Origin: Margaritifera margaritifera
Lineage: Eukaryota; Mollusca; Bivalvia; Unionida; Margaritiferidae
Length of the DNA stretch: 64,000 nt
Direction: 5' to 3'
Assembly (NCBI GenBank): GCA_029931535.1
Contig: JAQPZY010001232.1
Coordinates: forward strand, 1,178,001 to 1,242,000
Part shown: positions 33,800 through 43,879 of the stretch, piece by piece
Position numbering within the stretch: the stretch's first letter is position 1
How the letters are laid out: each line of letters starts with the position of its first letter
Program-made: the position numbers and the translations under genes
Notes under the pieces: generated by a model
Databases searched by the model: none
Told to the model about the DNA's origin: nothing
The model's input: only the letters and a program-made list of their open reading frames with translations

Positions 33800-34340
33800 A
33801 TCCCCGACCCACGCTTTCGTATTTATAGGCATACTTCAAAAACAAATTAAGAAAGTATATAATTAACTTAATTGGTGTAGCAATACCTTGTCAACATGTT
33901 AATTTTGACATCTAAGAAAATATTTTTGCTACCAATTTTAAAAAAAAGAAATATCAGAGAGGGTTTCAACATTTATCAGTTTAAAAGAATAAAACAACAG
34001 AAGAAACGGACTTATTTGGAGTTCCTGGAAATTCTTTATGACCAATAGAGTGTCAGTTCCCTCAATGGACTCTTGTTAATTTTGGGGTCGATTATTTTAC
34101 CCCACCACCACCATATAATCTTAGTAATTTGGATCTTAAATATGGTAAATGAATTACATTTCTCATATAATTTCATCCCTATATGTACTTTCCATATTCC
34201 TCTTCTCTCTCCACGCTCGTCTGTAATAACCTTGCCTCAAATATCCTACTATCAATGTATATTTATGCAAATCTGCTCCATCGGGGGCTTCATTTAAAAT
34301 AGGATACCAAACACTTTTACCATACTTTTATTTACATCTT

Positions 34341-34620
34341 AACGTTTATTGTACAGAAAGCATGATTAGCAACCAGGTTGACAGTTTATTGTATAGAAAG
34401 CATGCTTAGCAACCCGGTTGACAGTTTATTGTACATCAAGCATGATTAGCAACCCGGTTGACAGTTTATTGTACAGAAAGCATAATTAGCGACCCGGTTG
34501 ACAGTTTATTGTACAGAAAGCATGATTAGCAACCCGGTTGACAGTTTATTGTACAGAAAGCATGATTAGCAACCCGGTTGACAGTTTATTGTACAGAAAG
34601 CATGATTAGCAACCCGGCTG
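34341..34620. repeat. 40-bp minisatellite, seven copies
   Basis: ACAGTTTATTGTACAGAAAG plus CATGATTAGCAACCCGGTTG repeats with an exact 40-bp step from 34341 (starts at 34381, 34421, 34461, 34501, 34541 and 34581). The last three units are almost identical; the first units and units 3 and 4 carry private changes. Confidence 0.97.
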
Positions 34621-34639
34621 ATTTGTCTTTAATACCTTC

Positions 34640-36240
34640 TCGCGACAGGCTTCACTGCCTCCTAACCAGGCATCTCCAATCTTGCCCTAACTGATCTCTT
34701 CTCTACTCTAACATGTATCATTTTCTGCTAGCCATAATCGTGACGAGTCCTTCCTAAAAAAGGAAAGAGAGAAAGAAAAAATCATTTATTAAGAAATCTG
34801 TCCATTCGAGTTTATAAGTGTAAAGAGATTAAACTTGTACAAAATAAAAAATGACGTAATCTGTGAAACAAAATTAGGAACTATGCGAAAATTAGCACTA
34901 AATTTGTATTCTTTAAACATTAGCCAAATTGAAATTTTTCTCTTTTTTTCCAAATTATCTGTTCACAACCGAAATGACAGATTCGTTATAACTTTCTTTT
35001 TAGGACCGAAAATCACGGATTTCTGATAGTTCCGAAAAGTTTAAAGTGTTAGGGAGCCCCTGGCGACAATCAGGTTAGAATTTATAAATTGATGAATGAA
35101 ATGACTAAGTTTTGTGCATTTTTTTATATCTTTGATGCTTTTTGTTTTTAAAATCGACATGGAGGTACAAACAAACGGGAGGGTGTGCGAATACTATAAT
35201 TATCTTTTATGTAAAAATTAATTTGAATATCGCACATTTTTTTTTTTTTTTGATCTGTCGCAGGCGTTTACGGGATCTTGATGGAGTAAGGCTCCGGATT
35301 TTGGATAAATTATGTTTGAAGACAAATCGATTTATCACTTATAAAAAAAAGGAATCCTTTGAGCATAAATATTCATTTTAATAAATGTGCAAAAACTTAG
35401 TATGTGCAAAAAAATATATATATAGAAGCAATCTGAGGAATGAAGACTCGTATGAAACCGTGTATATCCTCGCGTGATGTGCTGGTGCGACGTCACCGGA
35501 AGAGAAAGGGATACAATTAAATGCCTATCGGAGTACCTGAATAGAGCCAACATGTCGCAATTCTATGACAATCAAGGTGTCAGGCTGCTATGAATTCCTA
35601 TAAAGTCAGGAATGTCTATATATTTCCTACAATTTGTCAAAATTCCTATAAATTCCAAAATTTGAAAGAATTTACCGGTTTTCAAATGTTGAAATTGAAA
35701 AATTAAAATGCTTGAGTAAATGACATGAAAATAGTAATATCACTGTTGATAAATTAAAAGTAATGAGAGTTATATGTTTTTAAATTGAATATAATTTGTA
35801 TTGAAAATTCCTGGTTTTATGCATTTCTATTCCGATAAATGATACAGAAACACGTGAAAATAGGTAATCATTCCTATAAAGTTCCAATATGTTTTGTTTA
35901 AAATTGCTACATGTATGTCTGTTTATTGGGCAACTAAATCCTATATTTCTGTATTTTTGTATAAAAATCGGCTTGAAATCAAGCAGATATCTTTATTATC
36001 TGATCAGCAAAATATATGAAAAATGGTTCAATAGCTTAGAATTAAATGTGGATTAATATACTGAAAACAAAGTTTAGAGACCAGATATTTATTGTAAGGG
36101 CTAACTGCACCATACAAACACGGTTTTCCATTGTTTTGGATGTGTAAAAAAAAAACCCATAAGTTTTGAAAGCTTATGCTGGGAATGTTTTCATCATCAG
36201 TAGGTTTCACGACTTGGTTGTACTCCACTCCAAATACCGC
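34640..36240. other. AT-rich stretch with scattered TTCCTATAAA words
   Basis: No gene was seen. TTCCTATAAA or close variants recur at about 35595, 35650 and 35872, which may be remnants of a degenerate repeat. A run of T occurs at 35239-35251. Confidence 0.35.
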
Positions 36241-36242
36241 AG

Positions 36243-36452
36243 TTACTCGCTTATAAGTCGAGTCCAACTGCAATTGCACAGAACCGAGGTCTGCCGCCGC
36301 ATAATGCGTTGCCAGACCTGGATCTATGCAGTTTGTTAGGAGTAATCAATAGAACAAATAATATAGACACTGATGTGCCGGCGCATTATGCCACGACAGA
36401 TCAGGGTATATGTTCTTTGCAGTTGGACCCGACCTATAAGCGAATATATATA
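36243..36452. repeat. Inverted repeat, arms about 65 bp
   Basis: CGCTTATAAGTCGAGTCCAA (from about 36249) through GCCGCATAATGCG is mirrored by GGCGCATTATGCC through AGTTGGACCCGACCTATAAG at about 36379-36440. The spacer is about 70 bp. It is probably the end of a DNA transposon or a foldback element; no transposase is adjacent. Confidence 0.75.
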
Positions 36453-37134
36453 TATGATACTCGAATTCCATCTGAATCAATCAAGGACCAGAAACATTAA
36501 AAAAGGATGTTTTTAAACATTCATTTTTGCCCAGAAAAGATTTCCAAGGAGCGGGATTTGTGTAGGCAGGCACACACGACTTACGCCATAGCGTCCTGAT
36601 AGCGTTTTTTTTTAAAATCACACATTGTTCTATATACAAATAAGCATATATTTTTACTTTAGATTCTGACATTTTTATATGAAGTCTTCGCAATGACGGA
36701 TTTTTAAATCACACATATTTCAATAAGTGTCACAAAGATATATAGCACAAACCATTTTTCATAAAAAGCTTACTGAAATCGTTTTTTTTTTAAATGAATC
36801 TTTCTTAAAGAAGGGGAACAAAGATTTTCGTGTCACTGAGTTCACAACTCTTGACTGGAGTCTTAACAATTAACAAGGGATGGTATAAAAGAATTCAGTA
36901 GATGTATTAACAAATATTTAACACAAATCACTTTTCACGATAGCACAAACTATTGCTTAACATGAATCGTCGAACAAGTTTGAGAAATAAATCTGACGGA
37001 AATTTCCTCGTGTTTATAATTACAATCAGAAATACAGGATATGTGCCAAGATTATAGCAAGACAGCAAGTCTCCTGCATTTGAATAGATAACCATATTAA
37101 CTGTTTCGATTGGTCATCACTTCATGTCTGGTGC

Positions 37135-37242
37135 TCAGATTGGGAGCTTTCCTTTCTCAATATTGTCCAGCTCGCGCTTTATTTGACACATGGCACATGC
37201 CGTACAGAAAGTGGTTAACAAACAATCTCCGTAGATGCTACC
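37135..37242 (-). CDS. PLAC8: PLAC8-family protein, exon 3 (C terminus)
   Basis: On the - strand, acceptor TTTTGTTTTTTCAG precedes 37242, and the frame runs 35 codons to TGA at 37137-37135. The sequence reads GSIYGDCLLTTFCTACAMCQ then IKRELDNIEKGKLPI. It carries the PLAC8 (cornifelin/placenta-specific 8) signature of clustered cysteines ending C-x2-C-Q-x2-R-E. The intron before it is phase 0, matching the end of exon 2 at 37925. PLAC8 proteins are small cysteine-rich proteins found from plants to animals, with roles reported in cell growth, metal handling and immunity; the role here cannot be read from the sequence. Confidence 0.9.
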   Translation of the reverse strand, partial: GSIYGDCLLTTFCTACAMCQIKRELDNIEKGKLPI

Positions 37243-37924
37243 CTGAAAAAACAAAATGCAAGAAAATAGTCTTTGGCAAGAAATAAATTTGAAATAAGAA
37301 CAAACCGATCTCATTGAATACTGAAAACACTGGGCGTGTCCCTGAAATGTTTTATTTCGCTTTGTTTTCGTAACTGCCTTTCTTGAAACATACGTAATAA
37401 AGCGGAATAATCTCATATAGCTGTAGGACTTTATTTGGTTGATTCATATCAGACTGTGTTATCGTAAAATATATATAATTGATTTTTAAAAACTAGCACA
37501 TTCAACAAATTATATCAACAAAGCAATATGTTTGATATGCGACAAGTTAGGCTAAATTGCTCTACAATTTAAAATCTAACTTCAATGAAGCGTTCTTAAT
37601 TTATTGGCTGATTTGGACAATTTTGAATGAATATTAAAAATGTCCGTATGTATTCGTAGGGGTGGCTGTTATTACCCCTTTATGGCATATGCAGTTCACA
37701 GGTTACACAACAATGACACATTCTAAAACATATATTACATCCAAATCTTAATTTTCATTTAAAAAAATCTTCAAAACGTTATTCCAGCCGCAATTCTGCG
37801 AAGGCAACCAAAATTCCGAAATTCGCATCCCCTCTCTGGCCCCTCCCAATCCCCCCCCCCCCCAGCCCAACCCCCCCCCCACCCCCCAAAAAAGGAAGCA
37901 GATGAGCTTCGCCGCCAGATGTAC
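37243..37924 (-). other. PLAC8 intron 2
   Basis: A 682-bp intron with a GTACAT donor and TTTTTTCAG acceptor on the - strand. It contains a strong G-rich run close to the donor (listed separately) and otherwise AT-rich sequence. Confidence 0.8.
37846..37890 (-). other. G-run cluster with G-quadruplex potential in PLAC8 intron 2
   Basis: The + strand shows four C-runs of 6-12 bases (37850-37861, 37872-37881, 37883-37888 and flanking), so the transcribed RNA carries long G-runs starting about 35 bases after the exon 2 donor. G-runs near donors can act as intronic splicing enhancers or form quadruplexes; that effect here is inference. Confidence 0.6.
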
Positions 37925-38064
37925 CTCTATATTGTTTCCAGCTCTCAATTTGACTCTAAGAGCCATAAGAGATTCCGGTACGCAGATGGGTAGACAGCAC
38001 ATCTCTCCCATCCGTGAGGCCAGGTAGCAACTGAAACACGTGGGGAAGAGCATTGCAAGGAAAC
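37925..38064 (-). CDS. PLAC8: PLAC8-family protein, exon 2
   Basis: On the - strand, acceptor TATTATCTCCAG ends just before 38064 and donor GAG|GTACAT follows 37925. The first two bases (GT) complete the TGT cysteine codon begun by exon 1. The translation reads FLAMLFPTCFSCYLASRMGE, then MCCLPICVPESLMALRVKLR, AGNNIE. This is the middle of the PLAC8 domain: the CFxCxxAxxxGE block, the CxxxCVPxxLxAxRxKLR block and the N-I-x-G junction into exon 3. The exon length is 140 bp. The methionine inside it is not the start, because exon 1 supplies a clear N terminus. Confidence 0.9.
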
Positions 38065-38068
38065 CTGG

Positions 38069-38070
38069 AG

Positions 38071-38121
<51 letters not shown>
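38069..38121. repeat. (AAT)n microsatellite abutting the PLAC8 exon 2 acceptor
   Basis: About 17 trinucleotide units. On the gene strand this is a TTA run ending a few bases before CTCCAG, so it forms the polypyrimidine-side sequence of the splice acceptor. Confidence 0.95.
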
Positions 38122-38123
<2 letters not shown>

Positions 38124-38279
38124 TTAAAGCAGCTGTATTGACATTATCGCTCTTTTGACGGATATCTTTTTCAACCGGTTAAAGATGATTTGGTGCATTT
38201 GGTTCGTCTTCATATCAAGTAAATAAACAAGAAATTCCTAGGAAATATATGTCTCGCCTCCCCACTTGCCTGATTTTCA

Positions 38280-38733
38280 TTTTCAGATGACCTTGAAATT
38301 GAACATGAGTCAGAGAGTACAGGGGTCTATGTATACTACCTAAAGATGCAAGATACAAGAAACTTGATTTAACGTACTTATTCTAGGTATCATTAAAAAC
38401 ACTGGCCTTAGACCAGCCATTTTACCGACACATCATAGAACAAGCGTGGCAATATTAAAACTGACAGACACGTAAGAAAGTAACTATTTAAACATTATAA
38501 AGATACATATTAAAATATTTACAGTCACACAAATAACATAAGACCACATACAATATATGCATAACAAAAAGTAAAGACTTTTTAGCAAAACATATGTACA
38601 CATGATACGCCAAACACATAATTAAAGCCTACAAAAAAAGCAATTAGTTAAAACGAGAAAAACGAGAATGCTGTCAATGAAGTGCGTACACAAAGTACAA
38701 AGCAGCAATTAACATGCCAAGAAATGATTTTTC

Positions 38734-38773
<40 letters not shown>

Positions 38774-39200
38774 CATATCTAAGGGGATTCTTGATCCTAC
38801 AATTCGAGTATGATAGCTATACCTCACAGGGTTTATGCTTTATGATCATAATGAGAAACATTAAACGAAAACTAAACGAAGTTTTCAAATGACCTTGACG
38901 TTTCCCGAGGGAAGGGAGGAGTACAAGAAATGATACTGCTTGGTGGTTTTACCCTCCAAGTTGGATAACTATTCCCCTCTCCAGGTTTGAGACTTTTAAC
39001 TATATAAACTTTAAGCCAAAACTTAACCAAGATTTTGAGATGACCTTCACCATGACCTTACCTAAGAGTCAGAAGGATATCAGGGGTTCATGGTTATAAT
39101 AGGACCGGGCTTCCTGATTCTACGGTATAATTATTATAGTTATCCCTCACACGGTTTGGGACTTCCTGTAAAGGGGAAGCTTTTACCAAAACCTTCACGC
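38280..39200. repeat. Dispersed repeat copies with TGACCTTGA-type half-sites
   Basis: Three roughly similar segments share TTTTCARATGACCTTGA (38279, 38881) or TTGAGATGACCTTCACCATG (39032), followed by GAGTCAGAGRG/GGAAGG and AGGGGTC/GGTTCATG words, then text such as ACTTTAARCCAAAACTTAAC. They are separated by 300-600 bp that includes an (AAT)n tract at 38734-38773. They belong in style with the AGGTCA repeats at 26.6, 40.6 and 55.4 kb. Confidence 0.55.
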
Positions 39201-40619
39201 TGCCACCGCCGATACGAGTGACATCTATATCTCGCGTATGCTAAAGCAGACGAGAAAAAATTTACGTGTTTGTAACTTAAAAGAGCAAGAGACTATTTTT
39301 TGGCATGTAAGTGTCTTTCAATTTGTATACATGGATACATCAATCCTGAGCATCGTGATGTAGGTATGTAATTACTTTCAAGCTCCGCTTTCATTGAACA
39401 TTGCAACTTGATCAAGTGCTCAACTTCAATTTCAATTTACGATTCAATGTGAACAATGTTTTATATTATAAGGGTTTAATGCAAGGATCATACTGTACCT
39501 ACTGTTCTTTTTCAAAGAGTAAGGTCTAAAAGTTTGAGCGGAATACGGACTTACGTTTCATAAACACATGTCTTACCTTGGATTCAGGGACCTTTCATGA
39601 CTGTGACTGAGAACTTACTCGAAACTTTGATAATAAAATATCTCCGAAGTTAAAGACCAAGTTAAACTTTCTCCGAAGGCAGATACGAGTGACATCCCTT
39701 GGCACAAGATCCACGGTCATTCAGAGTAAACGCACGTTATGCTCTACTCAAGTTCGTCAGAAAAGAATTCGTCTCAATTTATAGTAGAGATAAACTTTTA
39801 TATAGGATACCAAAAATCTGCATTATTTCTGCTTTGAAGCTCTTCAGTGCGTAAAAAGCGAAACTGGAAAGGCGGATGAAGTGTCGATTCTTGCATTAAT
39901 GATACTTGCACTAATTATTTGGGAACATACTACTTTTCTTTCTTGTGAATTTGTAAAGGTTTTCCCTTCCTATGAAGTTATCCTTTCTAACTAGAGTGCA
40001 ATCAACGATCACACGTCTGACCTCTGCTTTTAGTAGATTCCTGTAGCCATTGTAAACCATAAATTATATATACAAATAAGTGCAGACTAAAGTGATCTTG
40101 ACAAGGAAATGTTACGCCATATTTTAATCATTTTTTTCTTCTTTTTTCTCAATTAGTTCTCTTTACATTTTAACGTGTAATAGGTATTATATAGTCAGTA
40201 TCGAGTTGGTTAAACCTACCTACTCACCCACCCACCAATCCAGTCACCCACCCACCCACCGATCCACCCACCTACCTACCTACATACATACTGCGACAGA
40301 GCATAAAAAGTCATAAAAACTTTGGAGTGATACATTAATACAAGCATGGTTCATGCATTATTAATTACACTGATCAGCCACTACAGATGAAACCTCACGT
40401 GAAAAGCATGCAGCATGCAGTCCACTCATATAATTCCTATACTCATTCACATATACAACACACATTTAACCTGTCGCGGGTAACCTATCACAATATACAA
40501 TGTACAGTCATTAATATGGAAAGTTTACCATTGAATACACATATTTATTCCTATTTCCAACTGTACTAGTTAGAAAGTGTCTTCTGAGTAGGCTAGGCTG
40601 TACATAGTAAGAAATAGAA

Positions 40620-41430
40620 ATACTTAACCCATGTTAGTGAAGCATAAAATGTAGGTCACATTGACCTTCTTTGGTTGTAAGGGTGAAGAATTAACAGAGG
40701 TGTTTCCAATTATCACGTTTCACGATTAGAACATAAACAGCGCCCAATAAATCAACATTAAACAGAAACTTTCAACAAAGTCACTGAAGCATGCAATATA
40801 GGTCACATATACCTATCTTTGCAATAAGGATGTAGAACTTATCAAGATTAATTCACTCACCAAGTTTCACAGTTCTAGGTAGGATAGTACTTGTATAGCA
40901 CGCCCTAAAAATTCACATGGTCATGAGTTAAACGCAAAACTTAACAAAAAAACCGGTCAATGATGAAATATAGGTGACGATGAGCGCCTTTTGTTGTAAG
41001 AATGTGGAAGCTACAGAAATGCACATCACTATCAATATCAAAATTCTATCATGAACAGTGAGGCGTAAAATGTAGGCCATAATGACATAGTATTGAAATG
41101 AAGGAGTATTGCTCATCAAGATGCATCCCTTCACAAGGTTTAAAGATTCTAGATAGGATAACATGTACACAGCATGCAGAAAACCCATGTAGTCATGAAA
41201 TAAAGATAAAAACGTAACCTATCATAGTAAAATGTTAAATTTAGGTCACAGTGACCTTTTTGTATGGGTGTGGTACTAAGAGAGATGTATACAATCCATT
41301 TTAAGGATTAAAACATGATCAGTAAAAGAACAAAATTTAATCCGAGTCAGTTTCATGATTCCAGGTATAACAGTATTTATACAGTGTGCAAAAAACTAAA
41401 CGCAAAAACTTAACCAAGAATGTAACTAAT
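40620..41430. repeat. Diverged tandem repeat with AGGTCAnnnTGACCT palindromes
   Basis: Five or six units of about 110-170 bp share AAGCATAAAATGTAGGTCACA, GTGACCTTYTTTG, TAAGGRTGTRGAA, CAAGRTTCANAGATTCTAGGTAGGATA and AAACGCAAAACTTAACCAA words. The palindrome is perfect at 40653-40667 and 41243-41257 and decayed at about 40800, 40965 and 41072. It is the same family as 55380-55650. Confidence 0.75.
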
Positions 41431-43275
41431 GCACATTTATATACAATATCTAGCTCCCTCAACCCCCTCCCCTGGGGTGGATGCTATGAAACCCACCCCA
41501 AACTGTTGCCCAGGTGCTAGTACATAAGCTTACCTCTACTTCCTTGAAGTTTGCTAATAAATAGGATCTGAGTTAAAGTATCAATCAAAATACGCTCAGC
41601 ATATCCTTGTTGGGCAAAAAGCCTTTAAGGCAAAATACCTTAAAACGGGTTGCCCATCTAAGCCAGGTACTGACTGTGTTTTTTTCTGATACACGACAAT
41701 AACCAATTTAAATTCAGACTCTGTAACTTAATGTGTTTTATATACATCATAGGTCAATGTCTTGAACAGAGACAATATAACCGACAGCTTATTTTTAAAA
41801 ACAAAAAACACCACCACCACCAACAACAACAACAACAACAAATATAGATATATTTTTCAGTTAGAATGTTCCAACTTTTCCTACGCAGATTAAAAAATGT
41901 TTGTTCTGTTATATCTTGAAGTATAATATGACGGGCATAGTCACTCAACATTGTTGTAAAATGAGCATTGGTCTCCCCTCTCCCAACCTTAGGCTGTTAC
42001 GAGGGTTTTCCTTTACAAAGTTACCAGATCACCAAAGCTATGAAAATACAAATATACAATAAATGCTTCATACAAAGATACAAGTTTTGTTTTCAAACAG
42101 AACGAGTTTATACTTATTAATCAGCTTGAAAAAGTCCACAATACCATCACAATCGGAAAAAGTTTTTTAAAAAATAAATAAAATAAAATCTGTAAGGCTA
42201 TTATTTTGCTGCAAAAAGTACATTTTTGCAAAGCATTAATTACAGATATAACTAACACATTGAAATAAAATCTACGTCAATGGTGTTTTTATTCCAATCC
42301 AATTCAAATAATACTAAATTTGACTGTATATAAACCTGTAGTTTTTGTAAACTCTGGTTAATAAATAATTGCCTTTAATTGTCCAAACCAGGGAGTAGTT
42401 GTTATGGTGCAAGTATGTATTATAGCTAATCCCTGCATCGCGTGTCCCAGGTTATATTCCGTCTATTGAACTTTGATACAATGACGTTATTCAGAAGCGT
42501 ATACATGTAAATGTATTGATAATTTTTCAGTGCAGTTTAAAATCCATTTTGTTTTAACAATCCACACTCACAGGGTAATATCTGACCCAGATTTCAAGGT
42601 GAAAGCGTTGTCAGATGAGGAAGAGTTCATCAACATTACATACTTTATTACATACATGTTAGCTGTGTCTTAATTTTTATTTTTACCTGATATATTCAGA
42701 TTTCAATTAAGACATACCTTTGAGTAATGTTTATCATAGGTTCTTGCGAGTTCATTACGCTTCATTAATAATGAAGCGAGAAAAAAAATCGCAGCAACTA
42801 GATTTGTGTTTATAAATCAAAATATGACCCCACTTCAGATAAAAAGTCAAAGTACATAAATGTAAATAATTTAGAAAAATGTAAAACAATTACTATAATG
42901 GCATGAAAATATAACAGGATCATATATAAATATGCATAAAATAGTGCATAATCAAATTTCATTTGTGTGCTTCAAGTGGTTTTTGTTATTTGGTTAATTG
43001 TGTTAACAAGGTGTTTGACAAAAAAAAATTCGGTGTCCAACAAGTTCAAAAATGTGTTTAAAAAAAACGACAACAACACAAACAAAACCCCCAAACCAAC
43101 AAACCAACGAAATATTGCTGTAATGGCCCCCAAAATCTAATCAAGTCATCTACATATCACCACGGTGAAGTGTATGATTTCATTATTGATTTTTGGTTAT
43201 TAGTTCGGCTCAAACATTTTTGGTTTTGGTGCGCTTAAACATATTCGGGACCGACGTAAGGACATCCAGACATAT

Positions 43276-43295
43276 GGGGAGGGGTGGGGTGGGGG
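43276..43295 (+). other. G-quadruplex motif
   Basis: Four runs of four or five G are separated by single bases (GGGGAGGGGTGGGGTGGGGG). With one-base loops it is among the most stable predicted quadruplex types. It lies antisense in PLAC8 intron 1, so the pre-mRNA carries the C-rich complement. Confidence 0.8.
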
Positions 43296-43478
43296 TGGCA
43301 TAATCTGAAAATATCATACCAAATATGATCACTCTCCCTCCTTTGGTGCAGTTGGTGTTCAGGTTATAGGGTATCAGTGACGGATGGATGTGCGAACACA
43401 CGGACGGACGGACATGACCTATAACATTGTATGCGCAAAAGTGTGGATATAGTAAGTTCAGTCTAAACTTCTACAAAA

Positions 43479-43722
43479 GGGGCCCCGGGTGACCGAGTGG
43501 TCTAAGGCGCTCGACCTTACAGATCACTCACACATCTCACCTCCGTCTGCGTGGGTTCGAGTCTCGGCTCAACCAACGTGGGTATGTGAAAAAGCTTACC
43601 AGTAGCTTCCTGTGGGTTGGTGGTTCTTCCCGGGTTCTTTCTCTATCAAGTATTCTGGAGATCATGAATTGCATATCATGTGCTGAAAAATGGCGTTAAA
43701 CCCCACAAAACAAGCAAAACTG
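43479..43722 (+). mobile_element. tRNA-derived SINE with 8-bp target duplication
   Basis: CTACAAAA flanks the element at 43471-43478 and 43723-43730. The head has an A box (GTGACCGAGTGGTCTAAGG) and B box (GTGGGTTCGAGTCTC) with a long spacer, as in Leu/Ser-type tRNA heads. The body continues AAGCTTACCAGTAGCTTCCT and GGTTCTTCCCGGGTTCTTTC, and the tail is TGGCGTTAAACCCCACAAAA. The layout resembles the tRNA SINEs known from bivalves. It sits only 31 bases downstream of the PLAC8 exon 1 donor, antisense to the gene. Confidence 0.85.
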
Positions 43723-43752
43723 CTACAAAAAGAGACAGTCATACAAACTTAC

Positions 43753-43870
43753 AGGAGGAACAGTCTTCACAGCAGCCGCACAATTGAGTTGACCACCTCC
43801 TCATTCGGTGCGCGTGTTGTCCGCAAGGTAGGTTGTTAACCACCACTTTGGTTATGTGTTGCGAAGGCAT
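43753..43870 (-). CDS. PLAC8: PLAC8-family protein, exon 1 (start)
   Basis: ATG at 43870-43868 on the - strand. The frame reads MPSQHITKVVVNNLPCGQHA, HRMRRWSTQLCGCCEDCSS and then T|GTAAGT, a strong donor in phase 1. Joined to exon 2, the split codon becomes cysteine, giving the PLAC8 N-terminal pattern W(S/T)xxLCxCxxDxxxC. The spliced product is 121 residues (118+140+108 coding bases), close to the usual 110-150 of the family. An acceptor-like TTTTTTGTAG lies a few bases before the ATG, so a 5' UTR exon probably exists further up (above 43877); I could not identify it. Confidence 0.88.
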
Positions 43871-43879
43871 GTTTGGCTA

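Larger units (their letters stand above)
38065..43752 (-). other. PLAC8 intron 1 (5.7 kb), repeat-rich
   Basis: No other exon was recognised in this intron. It contains two (AAT)n tracts, a series of TGACCTTGA-bearing repeats (38280-39200), a CCAC/CTAC-rich tract (about 40215-40292), a diverged tandem repeat with AGGTCA palindromes (40620-41430), (CAA)n at 41815-41841, A-rich runs near 43070, a G-quadruplex motif and a SINE, listed separately where notable. The phase-1 junction between exons 1 and 2 is exact. Confidence 0.75.
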
